DNA from: JAVBUY01 sp031552735
GTDB taxonomy: Bacteria > Bacillota > Clostridia > Christensenellales > Aristaeellaceae
Reading direction: 5' to 3'
DNA length: 48,723 bases
Assembly: GCA_031552735.1 (NCBI GenBank)
Contig: JAVBMF010000064.1
Coordinates: 1 to 48,723 of the forward strand
Below are positions 19,076 through 26,940 of this stretch, one piece after another. The stretch's first letter is position 1, and each line of letters begins with the position of its first letter. A program made the translations under genes and the position numbers. Below the pieces are notes generated by a model. It was not told the DNA's origin. It saw only the letters and a program-made list of their open reading frames with translations, and did not search any database.

Positions 19076-19113
19076 AGCCGGGCAACCCGAGCATGCGCCT
19101 GGGTTGCCCGGCT
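19076..19113 (-). terminator. Strong intercistronic hairpin after the sugar-binding protein gene
   Basis: AGCCGGGCAACCC (19076-19088) and GGGTTGCCCGGCT (19101-19113) form a perfect 13-bp stem. On the minus strand it is followed only by CTTATTCTC, a poor T-run, so it is more likely a partial terminator or an mRNA 3'-end stabiliser than a full stop. Confidence 0.65.
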
Positions 19114-19159
19114 GTTTGACACGCGTCCGTATCGGGCAGGGGCAAATCCGTCGCGATTG

Positions 19160-20368
19160 TTAGAACGGCTTCGCGGCGAAGATCTGATTCAGCGCGTCGT
19201 CCACTTTCAGCGTGCCCTCGGCAATGCCGGAGGCGCTCTGCACCATCACGTTCCACGCTTCCTTGCTCATGCGCGAATCGATCGGGCTGTTGACTGCGGT
19301 GGCGTTGGCCGCCACTTCACCGGCGGTCTTGGCCAACTCGCCGCCGATGGTGATGCTCAGGCGCTGGATCGCATCGGCGGTAGTCATCTGCTGCACAAAC
19401 TTCACGGCGGCGTCGCGGGTCTTTTCATCCGCCCAAGCTTTCTTGGTGATATAGAAGCCGGAGCTGAAGCCGCCGATCATGGCCTTCGGGTCGCCCTTGC
19501 CACCCTCGGGGATCGGGAAGTTCATGACGATGGTGCTATCCCAGTTTGCTTCCGGAATGCTGTTGGCATACCAGCTGCCATCCACCTGCATGGCGGCGCG
19601 CTTCTCGCGGAAGAGATTGCCGACCAGGTCATTGGTGGTCGCGGTGGCATCCACCGGGAAGGCTCCGGCCGCATACAGCGTATGCAGCATCTCCAAGGCG
19701 CCCTTCCACTCGGCAGGCATATCGGCGACGGCGGCGGGCTTGGCGTTGGCGCCGTCCACACCGGCCATGGCCAGGATCAGATGCTCATACATGTAGTGCG
19801 GCACATCGGACAGCGACAGCGCGATGGGCACGATGCCGTTGGCCTTGAAGGTCTCGATGGCGGTCATCATCTTCGCCCAGTCGGTGGGCAGCTCCACCTT
19901 GTACTGCTCAAACAGGTCCTTGTTGCAGAACAGCGCTTCCCAGAAGCCGCGCACCGGCGCAGCATACACCTTGCCGTCCGGCTCGGTCACTGCGGCCAGC
20001 GCGGAAGGCGCGCAGTCTTTGGCGTAATCGGGATACACAGCGCGGATCTCGTCAAAGGACATCACTTTGTCCAGGATCGGCACCGAATCGGCGGTGTTGG
20101 CGAAGTAGAACACCACATCCGGCTCGTTGTTGGCCGAAAAGTCAGCCAGCACGGTGGACTTCCAGGTTTCATCGGCGGTCGCGGACGCGTCCTCGACCTT
20201 GTTGCCCGTGGCGGTCTCATACGCCTTGATCAGCTCCTGATAGACGCCCAGCGACGGGTCGGTGGCGCTGAACATGCTGGCGGTGCGAATGGTGACGCCC
20301 TCCGCCATCGCCGCGCAAGATACGGTCATCAGCACAAGTACCAGCAGGGTTGCCAAGATTTTTTTCAT
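19160..20368 (-). CDS. Extracellular sugar-binding protein of an ABC importer
   Basis: A 402-residue family 1 solute-binding protein that captures a sugar or oligosaccharide outside the cell and delivers it to the two permeases. The N-terminus is a signal sequence (MKKILATLLVLVLMTVSC). TVSC is a weak lipobox, so a lipid anchor at Cys18 is possible, but cleavage after AMA is also plausible. The body has the usual two-lobe pattern with VDGSWYANSIPEANWDSTIVM near the hinge and the late segment FSSGFYITKKAW. GAAGGAGGG precedes the ATG. The leader has a small hairpin (GCAGTG/CACTGC, 20401-20418) and a TATACT (20431-20436, minus), so it may have its own promoter, though no -35 is clear. The ligand is unknown. 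Confidence 0.9.
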   Translation of the reverse strand: MKKILATLLVLVLMTVSCAAMAEGVTIRTASMFSATDPSLGVYQELIKAYETATGNKVEDASATADETWKSTVLADFSANNEPDVVFYFANTADSVPILDKVMSFDEIRAVYPDYAKDCAPSALAAVTEPDGKVYAAPVRGFWEALFCNKDLFEQYKVELPTDWAKMMTAIETFKANGIVPIALSLSDVPHYMYEHLILAMAGVDGANAKPAAVADMPAEWKGALEMLHTLYAAGAFPVDATATTNDLVGNLFREKRAAMQVDGSWYANSIPEANWDSTIVMNFPIPEGGKGDPKAMIGGFSSGFYITKKAWADEKTRDAAVKFVQQMTTADAIQRLSITIGGELAKTAGEVAANATAVNSPIDSRMSKEAWNVMVQSASGIAEGTLKVDDALNQIFAAKPF

Positions 20369-20471
20369 ACAGAAAACCCTCCTTCTCCGGTAGAAGATTT
20401 GCAGTGTTCTCTCACTGCTTCGTTATCTGTAGTATACTCCGGCCCCCCTGCTTATGCATTGGCTGAGGATG

Positions 20472-22229
20472 TCATTCGTTGTCTATGGTTGTGCTGTTTT
20501 CCTTCGCTTGTGTCAGCGGAATCGCGATGCGCGCCATGGTATCCCCGTTTTCGTCTTGCGTCAGCGTCAACCCGGCGTCAGCGGAGTAGATCAGCCGCAA
20601 CCGCTGATGCACGTTGCGGATGCCCAGATGTTCGCTGTGTGGATCCTCGGCCGGGGCGGCAAGCAGTGTCTGAATGCGTATCTGATCAACCTGGCTCAGC
20701 CGCTTGCCATCGTTGATCACCTCAATGCGCATTTGCTCCGCCTGCCGGTAAACCTTTATCGCCACGCATCCGCCGCCCTCCGGCGCGATGCCGTGCTGTA
20801 TCGCGTTCTCCAGCAGCGTTTGGATGACCAATCGCGGCACGGTGTGTGCCAGCAGCGCCTGATCGATCTCGCGCGATACGGTCAGCTTGTCGCCATAGCG
20901 CAACGTAATGAAATAGAGATAGGCGTCGGCCAATTCCAGCTCCTCACGCAATGGCACCAGGCGGCGATCGGAGCGATCCATGGTCGCGTCCAGCAGCACG
21001 CCCAGCGCGTCAATCATGCGCGAGATGGTTTCGCTGCCCTCCATGCGCGCCTGCCAGTTCATGATCTCCAGTGTGTTGTTCATAAAGTGCGGGTTGATGC
21101 GGCTTTGCAGCGCCTGAATGCGTGCGTCGCGCAGCATCAGTTCCTCTTTGTAGGCATGCTCCACCAGGTACTTGATCTGTAAACTCATTTGGTTAAATGA
21201 CTGACTCAACTTGCCCAATTCATCGTCCTGCCTGCCGGCTACTGGCACGGTGGTGCCCAGGTCGCCGGTCTCGATGCGTTCGGCGGCATCGGCCAGCCGC
21301 CGCACCGGGATAGAGAATTGGCGGTGGATGAACCACATTGTCCCCAGCATGACAAAGAGCAACAGCACGACCAACAACGCCAGCACCATAATGAAATTGC
21401 GGATTTGGGCATAGACCGCCTCGCTGTCGATATGCAAGCGAAAGCGCAGCGAGTAATCGCGCGTGTTGGCCTCGCCCTGATAGCAAAAGGTTTGCTCCTG
21501 CTCGCTGACACCATTCTCCCACACGCCCTGATCGGGTATCGGCTCCGACAGGCGCGTCGCGTAGCGCTCAAACTGGTCCAGCCGGATATCCACCCGATCC
21601 TCCCACATTGGTTTGCCCTCATAAAAGGGGAGAAACAGGCTGTCGAATTTGACCGCCAGCACCAGCAGGCCGAAGGGTTTGAGTTGCAGGTTGTGCAACT
21701 TGCGCACCAAAAACATCTGTCCATCGCCATAGAGGAACATGCTGCGCGTGTCCATCTGCTTGGCCATCTCCAGAATGGTGGGAAAGACTTGGGCGGTAAA
21801 CGCCGACATGTGCTGGTCCCCCGCGGTGCTGTAAATAAGCTGCGCCGGATGGCTGAACGAATAAAACACGCCGTACTGAAAGAAGGTCGAGCGCAGGTAC
21901 TGAATATCCAAATAGAATTTGCAGTTTCTATAGAAGGTCTGATAGGATAGTTCGCCTTCCTCCTGCGCGCGCACCGCGCGCTCCAGCGTGCCGTCATAGG
22001 TCACCATTTTGGCCTCTTTTATTGCCGACTCAACGCGCTGCATGACGCGCGCCTGCGCGCTTTGCGCGCCCTGCGCCACATCAGCCAGTGTGCGCGTCTT
22101 AATGGGCGCCAGAAAAAACATGCCGATGTATGTACCCAGCACAGTGATGGGCAGCAGACCGCAGACCACCACAATGGCCACGATGCGAAACCGGAGGCTT
22201 CGCACATACGCGCGGATTTTCTCTCGCAT
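20472..22229 (-). CDS. YesM/LytS-type membrane sensor histidine kinase
   Basis: A 585-residue sensor kinase. Membrane helices at about 15-40 and 279-301 flank an extracellular sensor domain of some 240 residues (dCACHE-like). A HAMP linker follows (about 302-355), then a His_kinase domain with phospho-acceptor His381 in RINPHFMNN, and an ATPase domain (ENAIQHG, HLGIRNVHQRL). The ATG at 22229 has AAAGG upstream; the longer frame to 22286 has no site. It heads the sugar importer cluster, with its partner regulator as the last gene, so it most likely detects the imported sugar or its bound receptor, as in other YesMN systems. That coupling is inference. Confidence 0.92.
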   Translation of the reverse strand: MREKIRAYVRSLRFRIVAIVVVCGLLPITVLGTYIGMFFLAPIKTRTLADVAQGAQSAQARVMQRVESAIKEAKMVTYDGTLERAVRAQEEGELSYQTFYRNCKFYLDIQYLRSTFFQYGVFYSFSHPAQLIYSTAGDQHMSAFTAQVFPTILEMAKQMDTRSMFLYGDGQMFLVRKLHNLQLKPFGLLVLAVKFDSLFLPFYEGKPMWEDRVDIRLDQFERYATRLSEPIPDQGVWENGVSEQEQTFCYQGEANTRDYSLRFRLHIDSEAVYAQIRNFIMVLALLVVLLLFVMLGTMWFIHRQFSIPVRRLADAAERIETGDLGTTVPVAGRQDDELGKLSQSFNQMSLQIKYLVEHAYKEELMLRDARIQALQSRINPHFMNNTLEIMNWQARMEGSETISRMIDALGVLLDATMDRSDRRLVPLREELELADAYLYFITLRYGDKLTVSREIDQALLAHTVPRLVIQTLLENAIQHGIAPEGGGCVAIKVYRQAEQMRIEVINDGKRLSQVDQIRIQTLLAAPAEDPHSEHLGIRNVHQRLRLIYSADAGLTLTQDENGDTMARIAIPLTQAKENSTTIDNE

Positions 22230-22269
22230 GCGCCCACAACCTTTCGCGCTGTTAACTGACTGTGTGCAA

Positions 22270-22299
22270 ATCATACCGTGCGTCACAGCCGCTTGTCAA
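22270..22299 (-). promoter_or_regulatory. Promoter of the sensor-kinase/sugar-import cluster
   Basis: Minus strand TTGACA (22294-22299), 18-base spacer, TATGAT (22270-22275). It is divergent from the PadR promoter 54 bases away. Confidence 0.7.
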
Positions 22300-22346
22300 C
22301 CGCGTCAGCGTGCGGCAAATATTAGAAGCAAATTAGGATTCGATGA

Positions 22347-22369
22347 AGTACCTTGACAGGCGAGGTACT
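22347..22369. promoter_or_regulatory. Putative PadR operator
   Basis: AGTACCT (22347-22353) and AGGTACT (22363-22369) form a perfect 7-bp inverted repeat with a 9-base gap, overlapping the -35 box. PadR dimers bind such sites in their own promoters; the link is inferred from position. Confidence 0.5.
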
Positions 22370-22381
22370 CTGGATTATCCT
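22353..22381 (+). promoter_or_regulatory. Promoter of the PadR-DUF1700-DUF4097 operon
   Basis: TTGACA (22353-22358), 17 bases, TATCCT (22376-22381). A second palindrome, GGCGCGG-TTGA-CCGCGCC (22396-22413), lies in the 5' UTR directly before the ribosome site at 22418-22424 and could fold as a 7-bp hairpin. Confidence 0.7.
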
Positions 22382-22429
22382 GTGCGTGACGGTCAGGCGC
22401 GGTTGACCGCGCCAAACGGAGGTGAGCAC

Positions 22430-22756
22430 TTGTCCCTTACATCGGACCTGATCCGTGGCCATACGGATCAGATCATCCTCGCACGGTTGATCGCACAGGA
22501 CAGCTACGGCTACGAGATCAACAAGATCATCGCGGACAAAACAGACGGCGATTATGAGTTCAAGGAAGCGACGCTGTATTCCGCGTTCCGGCGGCTGGAG
22601 CAGGCCGGGCTCATCGTTTCCTACTGGGGTGACTCGGAGCAGGGCGCCCGCAGGCGCTACTACGCCATTACACCACAGGGCGTACAGTACTACGCGCATA
22701 GTCTGGAGGACTGGCATCAAGCCAAGCGCATCATCGACTCTCTGCTGACGAAATAA
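22430..22756 (+). CDS. PadR-family transcriptional regulator
   Basis: A 108-residue winged-helix repressor. The motif YGYEINKII (about 27-35), then EATLYSAFRRLEQAGLIVSYWG, and RRRYYAITPQG (wing) are the PadR signature; the C-terminal helix for dimerisation is short, as in subfamily 2. I start at TTG 22430 because GGAGGTG lies 6 bases upstream; the ATG at 22343 would lie inside the promoter. It leads an operon with DUF1700 and DUF4097 genes, a common Bacillota trio in which PadR controls its own operon. A 7-bp inverted repeat over the -35 box is a candidate binding site. Confidence 0.9.
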   Translation: MSLTSDLIRGHTDQIILARLIAQDSYGYEINKIIADKTDGDYEFKEATLYSAFRRLEQAGLIVSYWGDSEQGARRRYYAITPQGVQYYAHSLEDWHQAKRIIDSLLTK

Positions 22757-22792
22757 ACGAGATTTGCAAACAAACAAAAGGAGCGTTCAACT

Positions 22793-23416
22793 ATGCAGGA
22801 CAGACTTCGCAACCATGTGGACACCCTCTTCGCCCAAGCGCCCGCCCTGCCGCGTGTGTATGAGTTTAAGGAGGAGTTGCTGGCCAACCTCGCCGAGAAA
22901 TATGAGGATCTGGTGGCAGCAGGCGTCGATGAACAGCAAGCCTACGACACCGTGGTGGCGGGCATCGGCGATGTGGATTCGCTGATCCAAATCCTGGCCA
23001 ACGAGCCGCCGCCCCACGAGGCCGCGATCCGCCAGCAAACCGCGCAGGTCGTATCCACGGCGGTGTTTCTCTATTGCGCCGCGCTTGCCGCGCTATTTTT
23101 CGTCACACAGTGGCTCAGCGGCGCCATGGCGCTGGTGGTGTTCTTCCTGATCGCCGGACTGGCCACCGCGCAATTGGTGTACCACTTTATGACGTGTCCG
23201 ACGGTGCCGTCGCCCGCAATCGCGCAGCAGATCAAAGCGCGACGCAAGAAGATGCAGGCGCTGCTGCAATCCAGCCTGTGGCTGATCACCACCGCGCTGT
23301 ATTTCATCATCAGCTTTTCCTTTGGCAACTGGCACATCTCGTGGATCATTTTCCTGATCGCGCCGGTGGTCAGTCAGCTCATCAATCTGTTTTCCGAGGG
23401 CGGTGAACCGCATTGA
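22793..23416 (+). CDS. DUF1700/HAAS-domain membrane protein
   Basis: A 207-residue protein with an N-terminal helical HAAS (DUF1700) segment (about 1-75; EFKEELLANLAEKYEDL and the repeated DAVxxxGD-like TVVAGIGDVDSLI), followed by four hydrophobic helices (two near 85-125, two near 160-200). Such proteins sit between PadR and DUF4097 genes and are thought to take part in envelope signalling or repair; the biochemical role is not known. AAAGGAG precedes the ATG. The stop overlaps the start of the next gene by 4 bases. Confidence 0.82.
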   Translation: MQDRLRNHVDTLFAQAPALPRVYEFKEELLANLAEKYEDLVAAGVDEQQAYDTVVAGIGDVDSLIQILANEPPPHEAAIRQQTAQVVSTAVFLYCAALAALFFVTQWLSGAMALVVFFLIAGLATAQLVYHFMTCPTVPSPAIAQQIKARRKKMQALLQSSLWLITTALYFIISFSFGNWHISWIIFLIAPVVSQLINLFSEGGEPH

Positions 23417-24414
23417 ACCGCAAGGCGCTACGCTTGCTGGTGCTGGTCGCCCTGCTGGCGGTACTGATCATGATTCTGGTGCGTGGCACCATAGGAGGCT
23501 TCTCTATGCCCTTGCTGAAAGAAATTCCCACGGATACCATTCTGGATGAAACCTTCGACCTTGCCGATGTACGCACGGTGTCGATCGATCTGGCCGCGAC
23601 CAATCTGGTGCTGCGTGTCACCGACGCGCCCACCGCGCGCGTGGTGTTCGAGTCCAACCTGCCGGTGCAAAACCGCGCGCGCATCACTGCCGGGCTGGCC
23701 AATGACACGCTAACCGTGCGCGAGGACTACAAGTTCCGCATTGGCCTGTTCTTCAATACCTTTGAGCAGGTAACGCTCTACCTGCCCAAGGACTTCCACG
23801 AGCGGCTGGACATCCGCATGCTCTCCGGCAGATGCGCCGCGGAAGGCGAGCTGTCTGTGCGCGATTTCGCGTTCAAGATGTCCTCGGGCAAGGTCACATT
23901 GGGCGATGTGCGCTGTGCGACCTACGATATTTCCAGCCTGTCCGGCGCGCTGGAAATCGGCGCGTTGGGCGGCGATGGCAAGCTGTCGCAAAGCTCTGGC
24001 AGCATGCGCATCGAGGCGATCATCGGCAACCATCACGAGATCCGCTCTTTGTCCGGCAGCATGCGCATCGGCGCCATTCGCGGCAACGCGACGGTGTCCC
24101 ATTCTTCCGGCTCGATGCAAATTGACGCGCTGTCCGGTGCAGGCAGCTTCACGTCGCTGTCGGGCAGCATGCGCATTGCCGTGGCCGAGCTGCTCGGCGA
24201 TCTGGCCATCAAGTCCTCGTCCGGTTCCACGCGCGTCACACTGCCGCGCGATGCCAGCTTCCACTTCACGGCGCACAGCTCCTCGGGCAGCGTTCGCACG
24301 GACTTCCCGGCCAGCCACGACGGCAAGGATACCTCTGCCACGGTGGGTGACGCGCCAATCGCCACCATCCGCTGCGAATCAGCCTCGGGCAGCATCCGGC
24401 TGGGGTACGAATAA
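23413..24414 (+). CDS. Membrane-anchored DUF4097 beta-repeat protein
   Basis: A 333-residue protein: a short basic N-terminus, one membrane helix (about 8-28), then a long extracellular beta-rich region of the DUF4097 family. From about residue 137 it carries repeated strands with the theme SGSMRI (SSGSMRIEAI, LSGSMRIGAI, SSGSMQIDAL, LSGSMRIAVA, SSGSTRVTL, SSGSVRTDF, ASGSIRLGY), spaced about 20 residues, as expected for a right-handed beta-helix. The start is a TTG at 23413 overlapping the DUF1700 stop, with GAGGGCGGTG upstream. It is the last gene of the PadR operon. Function unknown; in other bacteria this trio responds to envelope stress. Confidence 0.83.
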   Translation: MNRKALRLLVLVALLAVLIMILVRGTIGGFSMPLLKEIPTDTILDETFDLADVRTVSIDLAATNLVLRVTDAPTARVVFESNLPVQNRARITAGLANDTLTVREDYKFRIGLFFNTFEQVTLYLPKDFHERLDIRMLSGRCAAEGELSVRDFAFKMSSGKVTLGDVRCATYDISSLSGALEIGALGGDGKLSQSSGSMRIEAIIGNHHEIRSLSGSMRIGAIRGNATVSHSSGSMQIDALSGAGSFTSLSGSMRIAVAELLGDLAIKSSSGSTRVTLPRDASFHFTAHSSSGSVRTDFPASHDGKDTSATVGDAPIATIRCESASGSIRLGYE

Positions 24415-24423
24415 TGTGCGATC

Positions 24424-24454
24424 AAAAAACCACGGCGAAAGCCGTGGTTTTTTT
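24424..24454. terminator. Bidirectional terminator between DUF4097 and pyrophosphatase genes
   Basis: Stem CCACGGC-GAAA-GCCGTGG (24430-24447) flanked by an A-run and a T-run. It works for the plus-strand operon and for the minus-strand hppA ending at 24463. Confidence 0.88.
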
Positions 24455-24462
24455 CGCTCTGA

Positions 24463-26517
24463 TTATTTGAACAGCGAATGCGCGATAAACAGCCCCGCGG
24501 TCAGCGACGAAATCAGCGATACCACCGTCACCTGCGTGTTAATCGACGGCCCGGCGGTATCCTTGAACGGATCGCCGACCGTGTCACCCACCACTGCCGC
24601 CTTGTGCGCCGCCGAGCCTTTCCCGCCGTAATGGCCGGACTCGATATACTTCTTCGCGTTATCCCACAAACCGCCCGCATTGGACATCATCAGCGCCAAC
24701 AGCAAGCCGGAGGTAATGTTGCCGGTCAGGTAGCCGCCGATGGCGTTCGCCCCGCCGATAAAGCCCACCGCCAGCGTCGCCACGATGGCCACCAGCCCGG
24801 CCGGCACCAGCTCGCGAATCGCGCCAACCGTCGCGATGTCCACACAGCGCGCCGAATCGGGCTTGACGCCCGGTTTGCCCTCGCGCAGACCAGGGATCTC
24901 GTTGAACTGTCGATGCACTTCGGCCACCATGCGCTCGGCGTTACGGTCTACACCCATGATCAGCATCGCGGAAAACACCGCAGGAATCGCTACACCAGCC
25001 AGCATGCCAAAGAACACAACCGGATTCATCAGATCAAACACAATCGCCGTGCCGGTCACTTCCTGCACGATGGTCTGGAATGCGCCGAGCAGCGCGATGA
25101 CGGTCAGCCCCGCCGCGCCGATCGCAAAGCCCTTGGTGATCGCCTTGGCAGTATTGCCCGCCGAGTCTAGCTGATCCGTAATATCCAGTACCTTGTCGCC
25201 CAGCCCAGCCATCTCGGCCATACCGCGCGCATTGTCCACAATCGGGCCATAGGCGTCGTTGGATACCACCATGCCGACAATCGACAGCATGCCCAGCGCC
25301 GACATCGCGATGCCCAGCATGGCATGCGCAGGGCTAATGGTCGCGCACATCTGGTAGGACACCAGCGCAGCCAGCCCGATACCTAACAAGGACGGCAATG
25401 CGCTTAAAAAGCCATACGAAATGCCCGACAAAATGGTGAACGCCGGGCCGGACTGGCAAGCGCGTGCCACGCGATCTACCGGTGTTTTTCCGTCACCGGT
25501 GAAGTAGTCGGACACCAGACCGATCACCACGCCGACCGCCAGACCGACCATGCCCGCGCCCCACAGCCGCAGATCATAGCCGGACAAAAGACACGCGGCC
25601 AGTGTCAGCACCGCAAAGATGCCGCAGGTAACATACGTATTGAAATTGATGGCCGCTGAAATATTGCCCTGCGTACCCACACGCGCGCATAACACACCAA
25701 CGATGCTAGCCAACAGCCCCAGCGCGCCAAAACAGAAAATCATGTCCACCAAACCTAGCGGCAGCGCGATCACCATCGCCGCAGCAATGGCCGCCACGTT
25801 GGAATCAAACAAATCCGCACCCATACCCGCCACGTCACCAACGTTGTCGCCCACATTGTCGGCAATCACCGCTGGATTGCGCGGGTCGTCCTCGGGCAAA
25901 TCCAGCTCTACCTTGCCCACCAGATCGGCGGCAATGTCGGCAGTCTTGGTAAAGATGCCGCCGCCCGCTTTGGCAAACAGCGCCAACGAACTTGCGCCAA
26001 ACGAGAACGCCAGCACAATATTGCTGTCACTGCACAGCAGATGCAATAGCGCGGCGCCCATCAGCGATGAGCCGACCACCGCCATCCCCATCACCGCGCC
26101 GCCGCGAAAGCCCGCCATAAACGATGGCGACACACCCTGCTGAGCAGCGGTCGCAGCCTTCATGTTGGCAATGGTGGCGATGGAGATGCCCACCCAACCC
26201 GCCACCGCCGACAGCACCGAGCCGAACAAAAATGCGCCCAGCATCATCAAGTTGCGGGTGATGTCACCGCCCTGCGTCCAGAACGGCTGCGGGAAAAACA
26301 GAACGATCAGCAACCCCACCGCGCCGCAAAACGCAGCCAAGATAGCATATTCGCGCCGCAAAAAGGCGAACGCGCCGTCACGCACCAACATGCCTACATT
26401 CTGTAGTTGCACATTGGCAGTCGGCAGTTTTTTCACCCACTGATAAAAATGCGCAGCGACACCAAAAGACACGAGACTGACCACAATGGCCACCCACGTC
26501 CAAATGATTCCAGACAT
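24463..26517 (-). CDS. hppA: Membrane-bound proton-pumping pyrophosphatase, K+-independent type
   Basis: Hydrolyses pyrophosphate and pumps ions across the cell membrane. The 684-residue protein has about 16 helices, the substrate loop near IAADLVGKVELDLPEDDPRN (195-214), and the acidic catalytic run ADNVGDNVGDVAGMGADLFD (219-238). The residues that decide potassium need read GNTAKAITKG: Lys458 and Thr461 where K+-dependent enzymes have alanines. This places it in the K+-independent, proton-pumping group. AGGGAGGG lies before the ATG and overlaps the stop of the small secreted-protein gene upstream, so the two are co-transcribed from the promoter at 26909-26937. Family length is normal. Confidence 0.94.
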   Translation of the reverse strand: MSGIIWTWVAIVVSLVSFGVAAHFYQWVKKLPTANVQLQNVGMLVRDGAFAFLRREYAILAAFCGAVGLLIVLFFPQPFWTQGGDITRNLMMLGAFLFGSVLSAVAGWVGISIATIANMKAATAAQQGVSPSFMAGFRGGAVMGMAVVGSSLMGAALLHLLCSDSNIVLAFSFGASSLALFAKAGGGIFTKTADIAADLVGKVELDLPEDDPRNPAVIADNVGDNVGDVAGMGADLFDSNVAAIAAAMVIALPLGLVDMIFCFGALGLLASIVGVLCARVGTQGNISAAINFNTYVTCGIFAVLTLAACLLSGYDLRLWGAGMVGLAVGVVIGLVSDYFTGDGKTPVDRVARACQSGPAFTILSGISYGFLSALPSLLGIGLAALVSYQMCATISPAHAMLGIAMSALGMLSIVGMVVSNDAYGPIVDNARGMAEMAGLGDKVLDITDQLDSAGNTAKAITKGFAIGAAGLTVIALLGAFQTIVQEVTGTAIVFDLMNPVVFFGMLAGVAIPAVFSAMLIMGVDRNAERMVAEVHRQFNEIPGLREGKPGVKPDSARCVDIATVGAIRELVPAGLVAIVATLAVGFIGGANAIGGYLTGNITSGLLLALMMSNAGGLWDNAKKYIESGHYGGKGSAAHKAAVVGDTVGDPFKDTAGPSINTQVTVVSLISSLTAGLFIAHSLFK

Positions 26518-26529
26518 AAAAAACCCTCC

Positions 26530-26871
26530 CTATGCTGTTTTGGCAAAAACGCACAGGCAGGCAGGCGGCGCTTGTCCGCCAAGGGGAAGCAAATAATATA
26601 GCACCGAATGCCATGCGGCATCAGTGACTTGTGGATTAGACGCAGGAACGTGGCAGATGGCGCAAGTATCGACAACACAGGATATATCGCCCGCTTCCTC
26701 CTGCTGTGTCGGTTGGGTACCGGCAGGCACAACAGAGGACTCCGCCCGCCAAACTTGGTTTTCGGGAGGTGCGTCGGTTTCGCTTTCCGCCAAGCAGCAT
26801 GGCAAAAGCGCGCCCATGATGAGCGCCAGCACTAAGCAGCCCGTCAAGACTGCTCTGCCGCGTGCGCACAT
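26530..26871 (-). CDS. Small secreted cysteine-rich protein of unknown function
   Basis: A 113-residue protein I do not recognise. It has a convincing signal peptide (about 1-28; hydrophobic LTGCLVLALIMGALLPCCLA, cut before ESETDAPPE), an acidic/proline-rich stretch, then cysteines grouped as CVVDTCAICH (about 65-74) and ACLC near the C-terminus. There is no lipobox of standard form. Support for its being real: AAGGAGG 9 bases before the ATG, a promoter (TTGCAT-17-TATACT) directly upstream, and a stop codon that abuts the hppA ribosome site. The CxxC-like cluster could bind metal or form disulfides. It may assist or modulate the pyrophosphatase, but that is inferred only from the operon. Confidence 0.62.
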   Translation of the reverse strand: MCARGRAVLTGCLVLALIMGALLPCCLAESETDAPPENQVWRAESSVVPAGTQPTQQEEAGDISCVVDTCAICHVPASNPQVTDAAWHSVLYYLLPLGGQAPPACLCVFAKTA

Positions 26872-26908
26872 GGCTTATCGCCTCCTTGCCGCAACTTCCA
26901 CCAAATAC

Positions 26909-26937
26909 AGTATACGGCAAGATATGTCCGAATGCAA
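26909..26937 (-). promoter_or_regulatory. Promoter of the small-protein/hppA operon
   Basis: Minus strand TTGCAT (26932-26937), 17 bases, TATACT (26909-26914). It starts 4 bases after the end of the eamA gene. Confidence 0.7.
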
Positions 26938-26940
26938 GGT

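Noticed and set aside
26630..26638. DnaA-box-like TGTGGATTA
   Set aside because: A single copy with one mismatch inside a coding gene; no cluster or AT-rich unwinding region, so not an origin.
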